Positions 56,905-64,000 of a stretch of DNA of 64,000 nt are shown here, piece after piece. The position numbers and the translations under genes are program-made. The stretch is taken from assembly GCA_964580575.1 (NCBI GenBank), contig CAZOLJ010000007.1:18135-82134 (forward strand), read 5' to 3'. The stretch is from CAVPDE01 sp964580575 (GTDB lineage Bacteria; Desulfobacterota; DSM-4660; Desulfatiglandales; HGW-15). Positions within the stretch are counted from its first letter, which is position 1. Each line of letters begins with the position of its first letter. The notes under the pieces are model-generated. The model was not told where the DNA came from. It saw only the letters and a program-made list of their open reading frames with translations, and made no database searches.

Positions 56905-59325
56905 ATGAATGCCCATCCGGCGCTGGATATGGTCAATATTGAAGAGGAGATGAAAAAATCCTATCTCGAGTACTCCATGAGCGTCATTGTGGGAAGAGCG
57001 CTTCCCGATGTGCGCGACGGCCTCAAGCCGGTCCACCGCCGCGTGCTCTACGCCATGCACGACATGAAGAATTATTTCAACCGGCCTTACAAGAAATCGG
57101 CAAGGGTCGTCGGAGATGTGATCGGAAAATTCCATCCCCACGGCGATGCGGCGGTCTACGACGCCATTGTCCGGCTGGCTCAGGATTTTTCCATGAGATA
57201 CCCCCTGGTGGACGGCCAGGGGAATTTTGGGTCTGTGGACGGAGACCCTCCTGCAGCCATGCGGTACACGGAAGTCCGGATGACCCGCCTGGCGCAGAAT
57301 TTCCTGGATGACATCGACAAGGAGACCGTGGATTTCACCCCGAACTATGACGGATCGATCGAGGAGCCGGGTCTCCTTCCCACCTCCATTCCCAACCTCT
57401 TGGTGAACGGATCCTCCGGTATTGCCGTCGGCATGGCCACCAACATCCCTCCCCACAACCTCACCGAGGTGACGCTGGCGGTGGAAAGGGTGATTGATGA
57501 TCCGGAAGTCGGTATCAAAGACCTGATGAGGATTGTTCCCGGGCCGGATTTTCCGACCGCCGGGTTCATCCTGGCCACCGCGGGCATCAAGGAGGCCTAT
57601 GAGACGGGCAAGGGCATCATCAAAGTCAGGGCCAGGGCGTTCATTGAGAAAGTCGGGCAAAACAGGGAGAGGATCATTGTCTCTGAGATTCCTTTCATGG
57701 TGAACAAGGCCAAGCTCCTGGAGCGGATCGCAGAGCTGGTCAAAGAGAAAAAGGTGGAGGGAATATCGGACCTCCGGGATGAATCGGACCGGGACGGGAT
57801 GAGGGTCGCTGTGGATGTCAAGCGGGAAGGAAACGCCCTGGTGATCATGAACCGGCTGTACAAGTACACCCAGATGGAGGTTTCCTTCGGGATCATCTTT
57901 CTGGCCATTGTCAAAGGCCGGCCCCAGGTGCTCAATCTCAAGGAGATGCTGGTTCTGTTCGTCGAACACCGGCGGGAGATCATTGTCAGAAGAACGATTT
58001 ATGATCTCAGGAAGGCGGAAGAAAGAGCCCACATCCTGGAAGGCTTGAAAAAGGCCCTGGACGCGCTGGACGAGATTATCGAGGCCATCCGGTCTTCCGC
58101 AGATCCCAAAGAGGCGAAATCGCGCCTCATGGCGGGTTTTTCTCTCACCGAGGTGCAAGCCCAGGCCATCCTGGAAATGAGGCTTCAGCGGCTCACCGGG
58201 CTTGAAAGAGAGAAAATCCACGCCGAATACCAGGAGCTCCTGAAAAACATCTCCAAGTACAAGGCGATCCTGGCCAATCCTGCCATGGTGCTTCAAATCA
58301 TCAAGGACGAGATGAAGCAAATCCGGGAGAGCTTTGGAGACGAGCGCCGAACCGAGATCCTGCACGAGGCCGGGCAGATTGATGTAGAAGACCTCATTGC
58401 CGAAGAGGACATGGTGGTCACCATCAGCCACGAAGGCTACATCAAGAGAAACCCCATCAGTCTCTACAGAGCCCAGCGACGAGGAGGCAAGGGGCTCACG
58501 GGCGCAAGACCCAAGGAAGAGGACTTTGTGGAAATGCTCTTTGTGGCTTCTTCGCACGATTACCTGCTTTTCTTCACCAACCAGGGCCGTGTGTACTGGA
58601 AAAAGGTTCATGAGGTTCCGGAAGCAGGCCGCATGTCGCGGGGTAAAGCGATCGTCAACCTTCTTGATCTTCAAAAGGGAGAACGGGTGGCGACCACGCT
58701 CGCCGTGAGGACCTTTGGAGAGAACAAATACGTGGTCATGGCGACCAAAGAAGGGCTCGTGAAGAAGACGGAGCTCACCGCCTATGCCAACCCGAGAACA
58801 GGAGGCATTGTCGCCATCAAGATCAACGAGGAAGACGAGCTCATCGGAGTCAGAGTCTCGACCGGGTCCCAGGATATCTTTCTCACCACCCGGCAAGGAA
58901 AGTCGATCCGCTTCCATGAAGATGAAATCCGTGAAATGGGTCGTGTGGCGGCGGGCAATATCGGCATTCGAATGGAGTCCGGCGACCAGGTGGTAGGAAT
59001 GGATGTACTGGATGAGGGCGCCACCATTCTCACGGTCACGGAGAACGGTTTTGGAAAGAGGACGCGCACGGAGGAATACAGGGTCCAGGGAAGAGGAGGC
59101 AAGGGCATCCTCACCATCAAAACCACCCAGAGAAACGGCCTTGTGGTTTACGCGTGTCAGGTGACGGATCCGGATGAGCTCATGATCATCACCGAACAGG
59201 GCAAGATCATCCGGCTGAAGGTGGCGGATATATCCGTCATCGGCCGGAACACGCAGGGCGTCAAGCTGATCGACCTGGCAGAAGGCGAAAAAGTCGTGGC
59301 CGTGGCCAAGGTGATTGAAGACTAG
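56905..59325 (+). CDS. gyrA: DNA gyrase subunit A
   Basis: The 806-residue protein has the breakage-reunion domain with Y121 in AMRYTEVRMT, the helix HPHGDAAVYDAIVRLAQDFS and the C-terminal pinwheel with the GyrA box QRRGGKGLTGA. The residue that equals E. coli Ser83 is Ala82 (HGD-A-AVYD), a state seen in bacteria with naturally lower quinolone sensitivity; D86 is kept. The ATG at 56905 is taken because homology begins there. Confidence 0.97.
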   Translation: MNAHPALDMVNIEEEMKKSYLEYSMSVIVGRALPDVRDGLKPVHRRVLYAMHDMKNYFNRPYKKSARVVGDVIGKFHPHGDAAVYDAIVRLAQDFSMRYPLVDGQGNFGSVDGDPPAAMRYTEVRMTRLAQNFLDDIDKETVDFTPNYDGSIEEPGLLPTSIPNLLVNGSSGIAVGMATNIPPHNLTEVTLAVERVIDDPEVGIKDLMRIVPGPDFPTAGFILATAGIKEAYETGKGIIKVRARAFIEKVGQNRERIIVSEIPFMVNKAKLLERIAELVKEKKVEGISDLRDESDRDGMRVAVDVKREGNALVIMNRLYKYTQMEVSFGIIFLAIVKGRPQVLNLKEMLVLFVEHRREIIVRRTIYDLRKAEERAHILEGLKKALDALDEIIEAIRSSADPKEAKSRLMAGFSLTEVQAQAILEMRLQRLTGLEREKIHAEYQELLKNISKYKAILANPAMVLQIIKDEMKQIRESFGDERRTEILHEAGQIDVEDLIAEEDMVVTISHEGYIKRNPISLYRAQRRGGKGLTGARPKEEDFVEMLFVASSHDYLLFFTNQGRVYWKKVHEVPEAGRMSRGKAIVNLLDLQKGERVATTLAVRTFGENKYVVMATKEGLVKKTELTAYANPRTGGIVAIKINEEDELIGVRVSTGSQDIFLTTRQGKSIRFHEDEIREMGRVAAGNIGIRMESGDQVVGMDVLDEGATILTVTENGFGKRTRTEEYRVQGRGGKGILTIKTTQRNGLVVYACQVTDPDELMIITEQGKIIRLKVADISVIGRNTQGVKLIDLAEGEKVVAVAKVIED

Positions 59326-59328
59326 GAA

Positions 59329-59415
59329 ATGCCAGTAAGCAGTAGGGAGTAAGCAGTAAGCAGCGATTCACGGTGTTTATGCTGCCCACTTCCTACGGCA
59401 TACGGCTTACTTACC
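59329..59415. repeat. Intergenic hairpin of AGTAAGCAGTA words after gyrA
   Basis: Left: GCCAGTAAGCAGTAGGGAGT, AAGCAGTAAGCAGC. Right: CTGCCCACTTCCTACGGCAT, ACGGCTTACTTAC. Same word as at 12.82 kb. Confidence 0.6.
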
Positions 59416-59491
59416 GGCCGGAGACAAAAAATCCTCGGACAGGCCAGCAGGCTCTACGGGTAGGGGATGTTCGAGAACAGGAAACACCAGA

Positions 59492-60292
59492 GTGGATGAG
59501 CTTATTCAGCCTGATCTTTTGAAGCAGCGTTTGGCCGGTTCTATCTTTTCGTCCCATATCCATTATCAATCCTCAATAGATTCCACCAATGCCCTGGCCA
59601 AGACGCTGGCGGGTCAAGGGGCTCCGGAAGGCACACTCGTCGTCACCGAAGAGCAGACCGCAGGCCGCGGGAGAAGAGGCAAATCCTGGACTTCCCCTGC
59701 AGGAGCCAATTTGCTTTTTTCCGTGCTCCTGAGACCCCCCATGGAAGGAGAGAGGGTCTTTGTGCTCACCATGGTCCTGGGCGTGGCAGGGCTCAAAGCC
59801 GTCAAGAAGGTTGCGGCCGTAGAAGCAATGATCAAGTGGCCGAACGATCTCTATGTGGGGCCGAAAAAACTTGCAGGCGTACTGACGGAATTTGCCGTGA
59901 GAGGAAAGCAGGTTGACTGGGTCGTGCCGGGCATGGGAATCAACGTGGGCTGGCATCCCGATGTGCCGGAGGGAGGCGGGGCGGGGGCCACAAGCCTCTT
60001 GGAGGAGACAGGACAAAGGGTTTCCAGGAATGAGTTGCTCATAGAGCTCCTGACGGTTTTTGAGAGCCTTTACAAGGAGGTTGTGGCCGGCAACATGAAG
60101 ACGCTCCATGAGGAGTGGAATCGGAACTGCCTTGTCTTAGGAAAGGCCGTGGTGGTTGCCTCCGAAAAGGAACGGGTCGAAGGGAAGGCTTTGCGCATTG
60201 ACGAGTTCGGGGCTCTCATCATTGAAGACGCTGAAGGGAATCAACGGAGAATCCTCACGGACGACGTGTCCTTGCGCCTTGCGGTCTCCTAA
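59492..60292 (+). CDS. birA: Biotin-protein ligase without DNA-binding domain
   Basis: The 266-residue protein has the BirA catalytic motifs SSIDSTNALAKTLA, TEEQTAGRGRRGKSWTSPAG, IKWPNDLYVGPKKLAGVLTE, GMGINVGWHPD and the C-terminal SH3-like domain (GALIIEDAEGNQRRILTDDV). It lacks the N-terminal helix-turn-helix, so it should attach biotin but not repress bio genes by itself. It would serve biotin-dependent carboxylases such as the one at 5.9 kb. It starts at a GTG (59492), with GGAAAC upstream as weak ribosome site. Confidence 0.93.
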   Translation: MDELIQPDLLKQRLAGSIFSSHIHYQSSIDSTNALAKTLAGQGAPEGTLVVTEEQTAGRGRRGKSWTSPAGANLLFSVLLRPPMEGERVFVLTMVLGVAGLKAVKKVAAVEAMIKWPNDLYVGPKKLAGVLTEFAVRGKQVDWVVPGMGINVGWHPDVPEGGGAGATSLLEETGQRVSRNELLIELLTVFESLYKEVVAGNMKTLHEEWNRNCLVLGKAVVVASEKERVEGKALRIDEFGALIIEDAEGNQRRILTDDVSLRLAVS

Positions 60293-60464
60293 GATATCCT
60301 GCCAGAAATCTAACCGAAATCTTACCTAAACCCAATACAAACCAAACCGCGCGGCCCTGCATTGGTTCAATAAAATCAGCTTTTTTCGATCATGTCGATG
60401 CACCTGGAATTGCGGGTGAGGAGAAGAGCAAGCTAACGTGATGCCAAAAAGGTTCCAATTCTTT
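60293..60464. promoter_or_regulatory. Spacer with 11-bp direct repeats (OmpR/PhoB-box-like), set 1
   Basis: TCTAACCGAAA (60309-60319), TCTTACCTAAA (60320-60330), CCCAATACAAA (60331-60341) and a partial CCAAACCG follow head to tail with an 11-bp step. This is the layout of PhoB-type binding sites (seven conserved plus four AT-rich bases). No plus-strand gene is seen directly after it; the spacer ends at the convergent pfk gene. Confidence 0.5.
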
Positions 60465-61580
60465 TCAATCTCCGAAACTCGTCCCCACGCGCCGCGCACA
60501 TTCAACCCAGGAGTGATTCAGAGGGACCGTTTTGATCTTGCCGACGACATCCTCAAGCGCCACAGGCACGGCTTTGTCCCCGCGGGCAGCCAGCATGAAT
60601 CCAGAGGCTTCCTCCTGAATCAAGGTCGCACACGCGGATCCCAGCCGAGTGGCCAGGATGCGATCTTCGGCAGAGGGAGTTCCGCCCCGCTGCTGGTATC
60701 CGAGGATAGTCACACGCGATTCCAAACGCGTGAGCGTCTCCAGGTCTTTAGCCAGCTTTAGCGTATGGGCACCATGCACCAGTTCGCGCCATACCGGCCT
60801 TATCTTGGACTTCTGGCGACTCATTTTCTTGGCCGCTTTGTTTTTATCGCTTTTTTCCAACGCGGCAGCCTCGGCCAGCGACATGGCACCTTCGGCAACA
60901 GCAATGATGCTGAAATGCTTTCCATGATGGCTTCGATCAAGAATTGCCTTCGCGATCTTCTCGACATCATAGGGAATCTCAGGAATGAGGATCACATCGG
61001 CGCCTCCCGCAACTCCGGCGCCCAGCGCCAACCAACCCGCCTTATGCCCCATGGTCTCAACCAAGATCATACGATGATGACTGTGGGCCGTGCTGTGAAG
61101 ACGGTCAATGGCTTCAGTCGCTATACCGAGAGCCGTACCGAAACCGAAGGAAACGTCTGTCAAGACGACATCGTTATCGATCGTCTTAGGGAGAGTAATA
61201 ATTTTCAAACCCTTTTGCAGCAAACGGTAGGCATTCTTCTGCGTGCCTCCTCCGCCGATACAGACCAGTACGTCAAGATGGTTCCGATGATAGTTCTCGA
61301 CAATTGCATCCGTCATGTCCATCAACTTGCCGCCCACTTGCATTCGGTGCGGTTTGTCACGGCTGGTTCCAAGGATGGTGCCTCCAAGAGTCAGAATGCC
61401 GGACAGAGTCTGTCCATCCAACTCCATTGTCCGGTTTTCCATCAGGCCGCGGAAGCCGTCCCGGACACCGATGACTTCCATACCATAACGGTCTTGAGCA
61501 GCCTTGCCGATTCCTCTGATTACCGCATTCAGGCCGGGGCTGTCACCTCCTGCGGTTAGAACTCCCACATGCTTTCTCAT
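60465..61580 (-). CDS. 6-phosphofructokinase, unusual active-site type
   Basis: The 371-residue protein has the PFK core GVLTAGGDSPGLNAVIRGIG at the start, PKTIDNDVVLTDVSFGFGTA, METMGHKAGWLA-like (VETMGHKAGWLALGAG) and LGYQQRGGTPSAEDR. The phosphodonor site reads IGGGGTQKNA where E. coli has IGGDGSYMGA: the Asp that helps bind Mg-nucleotide is Gly, the next Gly (an ATP-type mark) is kept, and Lys stands in PKTIDND (a mark of the PPi-type and some ATP-type enzymes). ATP, PPi or another donor cannot be decided. The ATG at 61580 is preferred to one 31 codons upstream. Confidence 0.85.
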   Translation of the reverse strand: MRKHVGVLTAGGDSPGLNAVIRGIGKAAQDRYGMEVIGVRDGFRGLMENRTMELDGQTLSGILTLGGTILGTSRDKPHRMQVGGKLMDMTDAIVENYHRNHLDVLVCIGGGGTQKNAYRLLQKGLKIITLPKTIDNDVVLTDVSFGFGTALGIATEAIDRLHSTAHSHHRMILVETMGHKAGWLALGAGVAGGADVILIPEIPYDVEKIAKAILDRSHHGKHFSIIAVAEGAMSLAEAAALEKSDKNKAAKKMSRQKSKIRPVWRELVHGAHTLKLAKDLETLTRLESRVTILGYQQRGGTPSAEDRILATRLGSACATLIQEEASGFMLAARGDKAVPVALEDVVGKIKTVPLNHSWVECARRVGTSFGD

Positions 61581-61692
61581 TGGGATTCCTCTGTGATGGG
61601 ATTGTGGTAAAAACTCCTTTTTACGGGCACGGAATCTACCGGATTTCGCTTTGTGTGTCAACGTTACCCTCATCCCGTTCCGCCGGCATGGG

Positions 61693-61782
61693 TCAATTGA
61701 GGGCGGTTTCTTTCTCTAGGTTGTAGCGGATCATTTCCGCCACATCAGGCTCATCTTAGACGATCAGAATCGTTTCAGGCAT
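61693..61782 (-). pseudogene. Stump of a PhoB/OmpR-type response regulator
   Basis: The minus strand reads MPETILIV, a TAA, then DEPDVAEMIRYNLEKE and TALN before a TGA. This is the start of a receiver domain (ILIVDDEPDVAEMIRYNLEKEG in relatives) with the first of the two acidic residues turned into stop and all after the first helix lost. The rest of 61583-62049 holds a word-repeat hairpin and nothing else that I recognise. Confidence 0.6.
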
Positions 61783-61879
61783 AAGGGTTTCTCGAAGGCT
61801 TTCTCAGTCTCAGCGGCAACCAAATGCAGAATAAGGCCGTTGTGTTAGAAAGGGATTAGAATCTTAGGCCGTAACTTCT

Positions 61880-61985
61880 CTGCGACTTGCGGAGAAGTTG
61901 GAGGTCAGAGGTTGGAGGCAAGAACGGTTTTGCCTCAAACCTCAAGCGAAGCGATCCTCAAGCCTCAAACAGCAGGCCAGATTTT
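61880..61985. repeat. Intergenic hairpin of TTGGAGGTCAGAGGTTGGAG words
   Basis: AACTTCTCTGCGACTTGCGG pairs partly with GGAGAAGTT, and TTGGAGGTCAGAGGTTGGAG with GCAAG pairs with TGCCTCAAACCTCAAGC and CCTCAAGCCTCAAAC. Another member of the word-repeat class. Confidence 0.55.
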
Positions 61986-62049
61986 GGTTGCGGCCAAAGG
62001 CCTGCATTGGGGATTTGTTAAGGGTTGGTCATGATCGGTCCGTTGCAAT

Positions 62050-62090
62050 CCTAATGAGAATCTAACACAAACCCAATACAAACCAAACGC
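62050..62090 (+). promoter_or_regulatory. 11-bp direct repeats (OmpR/PhoB-box-like), set 2
   Basis: CCTAATGAGAA, TCTAACACAAA (62061-62071), CCCAATACAAA (62072-62082) and CCAAACGC run head to tail with an 11-bp step, 52-92 bp before the start of the 93-residue gene. CCCAATACAAACCAAAC is the same as in set 1. Confidence 0.55.
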
Positions 62091-62141
62091 TCAGGACTCA
62101 GAGTATGGAAAAAAAAGATTAATGAATGAAGGAGAAAACAA

Positions 62142-62423
62142 ATGGCATCAGAGCGAATGGTAGAGCAATTGGATTCTGTGTTTGATATCAGAATCCGCAA
62201 GGCATTGAACCTGCCGGAGAGCGTTTCAACCAGAGTCCGGTTGACCTACAGCAAGCCGGAAAACAGAACAACCTTTAAGGTGCTCAGCACAAAAACAACA
62301 GAGGACATGAAACGAAGAATTACAGCTTGGTTGGACGACCACATTCACGTGGATGATCTCGTATGCCGTCTCGGATCCGAAGAGATCGACATGGATACCT
62401 TGCCAAAAGCCTCCAACGCGTGA
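62142..62423 (+). CDS. Small protein of unknown function behind PhoB-like repeats
   Basis: The 93-residue soluble protein has a short helix (MVEQLDSVFDIRIRKALNLP), then alternating strand-like parts (STRVRLTYSKPENRTTFKVL) and TEDMKRRITAWLDDHIHVDD near the end. A strong GAAGGAGAAAAC precedes the ATG. I do not recognise a family. The repeats in front suggest control by an OmpR/PhoB-type regulator. Confidence 0.6.
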   Translation: MASERMVEQLDSVFDIRIRKALNLPESVSTRVRLTYSKPENRTTFKVLSTKTTEDMKRRITAWLDDHIHVDDLVCRLGSEEIDMDTLPKASNA

Positions 62424-62460
62424 CATCGGCCTTCGTCCGCAACCGCACCGCACCATCCAT

Positions 62461-62856
62461 TTATTCCTTACCCCCACTCCCCTCCACAGATTCAGCGCTC
62501 TCCATGTAATTCTCAAGCGCCGCCTCGCGGAACGCTTGGAGACCCCCGCGCAGAGAGTCTTGCATCGAAGGGCTTTTCACGCCGTAGCGCATATAGCGAA
62601 TAAACCCTTTCAAAACATCCGCATAGCATTCGCAGGCTTCAGGGGCGACAAGCCTCTTGGTTTTTGAACGGTATTTGAGACGTTCCGCTTCGGTCGCTTC
62701 CTTGTCCGCCAGGTAAATGACGTCCAGGTAGCCTCGGTCTTTCACGCTCTCAATAAATTCATCAAAGTCACAGGACTGGGAAATCATCTGAGCCTCCTTA
62801 ACAGCATCTTTAACCGATCCGGAAGACATTCCAAGGTCCAATAGCCTTTCATTCAT
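62461..62856 (-). CDS. Helical protein of unknown function behind PhoB-like repeats
   Basis: The 131-residue protein is charged and mostly helical (SVKDAVKEAQMISQSCDFDE; FIESVKDRGYLDVIYLADKE; YADVLKGFIRYMRYGVKSPS; LQAFREAALENYMESAESVE). It has no signal or membrane part. The ATG at 62856 lacks a clear ribosome site. It faces the 93-residue gene end to end, and each has its own set of 11-bp repeats upstream. Family not recognised. Confidence 0.55.
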   Translation of the reverse strand: MNERLLDLGMSSGSVKDAVKEAQMISQSCDFDEFIESVKDRGYLDVIYLADKEATEAERLKYRSKTKRLVAPEACECYADVLKGFIRYMRYGVKSPSMQDSLRGGLQAFREAALENYMESAESVEGSGGKE

Positions 62857-62878
62857 AGCACGGAAGGGGTGGAAAGGG

Positions 62879-62907
62879 GTGTTAGGTTTGTGTTAGATTT
62901 GTGTTAG
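62879..62907 (-). promoter_or_regulatory. 11-bp direct repeats (OmpR/PhoB-box-like), set 3, perfect
   Basis: On minus CTAACAC occurs three times, spaced exactly by four bases (AAAT and AAAC): CTAACAC-AAAT-CTAACAC-AAAC-CTAACAC. It ends 23 bp before the 131-residue gene and is read in the same direction relative to its gene as set 2. Confidence 0.65.
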
Positions 62908-63041
62908 TCTGGCCGTCGGCGTTTCTCTAGGCAAGTAATTAAAGATGTTCTCGACTCCCCGAAGGCGAATTGTTACCATTCGGCCTCTTTCGTCCGATCA
63001 TGATTTTTCCCGCGGGGCGGGTTTTTTTGAGGAGGTGGACC

Positions 63042-63338
63042 ATGAGACTCGTCGGCATTCCAACCGGAACCCAACTGGTCACAGGGCTGGCGATCGGTGC
63101 GGCCGTTGTTTTGATTGCGCCTGTCGTTCTGCCGGTCGTCGCCGGTATGGCGAAATCTCTCGCCAAGGCAGGCATCAAAGGCGGACTCATCCTTTTTGAA
63201 AAAGGAAAGGTGGCGGTTGCGGAGGCCCAGGAGACGATCGAGGACCTCACTGCTGAAGCAAAAGCGGAACTTGCTGAGGAACAAGAGGCGGAAGCCGCTC
63301 CAAGAAAGAAGAAAGCAGTAGCTGCGGCTGCAAAGTAG
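63042..63338 (+). CDS. Small membrane protein (DUF5132-like)
   Basis: The 98-residue protein has an N-terminal hydrophobic glycine-rich segment (LVTGLAIGAAVVLIAPVVLP), VVAGMAKSLAKAGIKGGLIL, and a charged helical tail rich in Ala, Glu and Lys ending in a KKK/AAAAK region. Proteins of this shape (DUF5132) lie next to heavy-metal P-type ATPases. The ATG at 63042 has GAGGAGG seven bases upstream. A longer frame from 62970 is less likely. Confidence 0.7.
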   Translation: MRLVGIPTGTQLVTGLAIGAAVVLIAPVVLPVVAGMAKSLAKAGIKGGLILFEKGKVAVAEAQETIEDLTAEAKAELAEEQEAEAAPRKKKAVAAAAK

Positions 63339-63352
63339 GAGCTTGCGACCCG

Positions 63353-63850
63353 ATGCTCCCCAAGGCAAGTATCAGCCACCAGAGTTCGAAAAGACTGAGG
63401 ATCAAAATCCCTTCTCAAAAGGGAGACTGGGATTATTTTCAGGGACTTGGTGAGAAACTCGTCAAGTACCAGGACTTCGATGTTCTTCAGTTGAATCCAG
63501 TGACAGGAAGCGTGCTCTTCCTCGATGAGCGGCTGGAGGTGTCCGACATTGAGGCCTATGCAAGAGAAAACGGCCTCTTTGATCTCAAGCGCACGGGTGT
63601 TTCTGTTGTCCCCTTGTCTCGCAGAATTGCCGAACCTCTCAGCGGCACAAGCTCTTTTTTAAACCGCACGACAGGAGGCTTTCTGGATCTGCCCGGCGCG
63701 GCTTTCCTGCTTCTCCTCGGCGTCGGACTTTACGAGATCGTGCGCGGGAACTTCAGATCCCCCCCCTGGTACACGGCTTTCTGGTATGCCTTCGGCGTGT
63801 TCACCAAATCTCTAGTGGATATCGCCTCCAAGAAAGAAGAAGCCCGCTAG
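63353..63850 (+). CDS. HMA-like domain protein with C-terminal membrane helices
   Basis: The 165-residue protein starts with a ferredoxin-like domain resembling the HMA_2 type (SKRLRIKIPSQKGDWDYFQG; LQLNPVTGSVLFLDERLEVS; DIEAYARENGLFDLKR) without the CXXC metal pair, and ends with two hydrophobic segments (GAAFLLLLGVGLYEIVRG; WYTAFWYAFGVFTKSLVDIA). It stands between the DUF5132-like gene and the start of a P-type ATPase and is probably part of the same cassette. Confidence 0.7.
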   Translation: MLPKASISHQSSKRLRIKIPSQKGDWDYFQGLGEKLVKYQDFDVLQLNPVTGSVLFLDERLEVSDIEAYARENGLFDLKRTGVSVVPLSRRIAEPLSGTSSFLNRTTGGFLDLPGAAFLLLLGVGLYEIVRGNFRSPPWYTAFWYAFGVFTKSLVDIASKKEEAR

Positions 63851-63920
63851 GCCATGGAAGATCCTCAAGGCACGGATGTCCGTTCATGGCGACCCGTAGG
63901 TTTCTGCTGCTCGAAAACTC

Positions 63921-64000
63921 ATGATTCATCCTGTCCATGCTAAGGTCCCTGGAAGAGGGAGATTCAGGGTTAAGGGGCTCTATAACTCCAAGTCTCTTAA
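63921..64000 (+). CDS. Start of a heavy-metal P-type ATPase (runs off the right edge)
   Basis: The last 80 bases read MIHPVHAKVPGRGRFRVKGL and YNSKSL. The pattern V-H-x-K-x-x-GR-x-R-x-KV-x-GLY is that of the N-terminal HMA_2-like domain of P1B-type ATPases that follow DUF5132 and HMA_2 genes. Only 26 residues are seen. Confidence 0.5.
   Translation, partial: MIHPVHAKVPGRGRFRVKGLYNSKSL

Noticed and set aside
56899..58917. Minus-strand frame of 672 codons opposite gyrA
   Set aside because: Antisense shadow of a highly conserved gene; no domain is recognisable.

Overview
The window is a 64-kb piece of a bacterial chromosome, most likely from a strictly anaerobic Desulfobacterota (former Deltaproteobacteria), probably from a metagenome or draft assembly because a run of exactly 100 N lies at 27717-27816. 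Supporting signs are a bacterial-type acetyl-CoA synthase/corrinoid protein operon, a complete type II secretion (T2SS) operon that implies two membranes, selenium-use genes, and acyl-CoA ligase, carboxylase and tripartite tricarboxylate transporter (TTT) genes typical of syntrophs and sulfate reducers. The assignment to phylum is inference.

Layout. 0-11 kb: the end of an inositol-phosphate synthase, a small lipoprotein, and a divergent catabolic cluster (acyl-CoA ligase, crotonase and GntR/FCD regulator on minus; ligase, carboxyltransferase and TctB-TctA-TctC on plus) with a good promoter and an overlapping operator between the arms; then a probable selenoprotein read through an in-frame UGA. 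11-22 kb: histidine kinase, unknown membrane protein, MalQ, a fused diadenylate cyclase-YbbR protein, glucan phosphorylase, a MalY-type aminotransferase, a macrodomain protein and an SBF-family transporter. 22-27 kb: selenium and molybdenum-hydroxylase accessory genes (XdhC, YqeC) and SelB. 27-31 kb: a tRNA-Asn gene split by a group I intron, an 89-bp tandem repeat broken by the assembly gap, a GIY-YIG protein, a HEAT-repeat protein and several gene remnants (DarG-like, molybdenum hydroxylase). 31-42 kb: T2SS genes gspC to gspM on minus. 42-44 kb: a secretin-N-domain-like protein and a STAS-membrane-LysM protein. 44-52 kb: cooC/acsF, acsD, acsB, acsC and acsE on minus, with an attenuator-like leader before acsD. 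52-60 kb: dnaA, dnaN, gyrB, gyrA and birA on plus, so the replication origin may be near. 60-64 kb: phosphofructokinase, a PhoB-like remnant, three sets of 11-bp direct repeats, small unknown genes, and the start of a heavy-metal P-type ATPase cassette.

How the parts fit. The acs genes give the methyl and carbonyl branches of the Wood-Ljungdahl pathway; the CO dehydrogenase subunit itself is not in the window. The ligase-carboxylase-TTT cluster looks like import and CoA activation of an organic acid. SelB, YqeC, XdhC, the UGA-containing gene and the decayed molybdenum hydroxylase point to a selenium-using lineage that is losing one selenium-linked enzyme. Almost every larger intergenic gap in the first 62 kb holds an imperfect hairpin made of short repeated words, each gap with its own word, and a second C/G-rich hairpin family runs into the ends of several genes.
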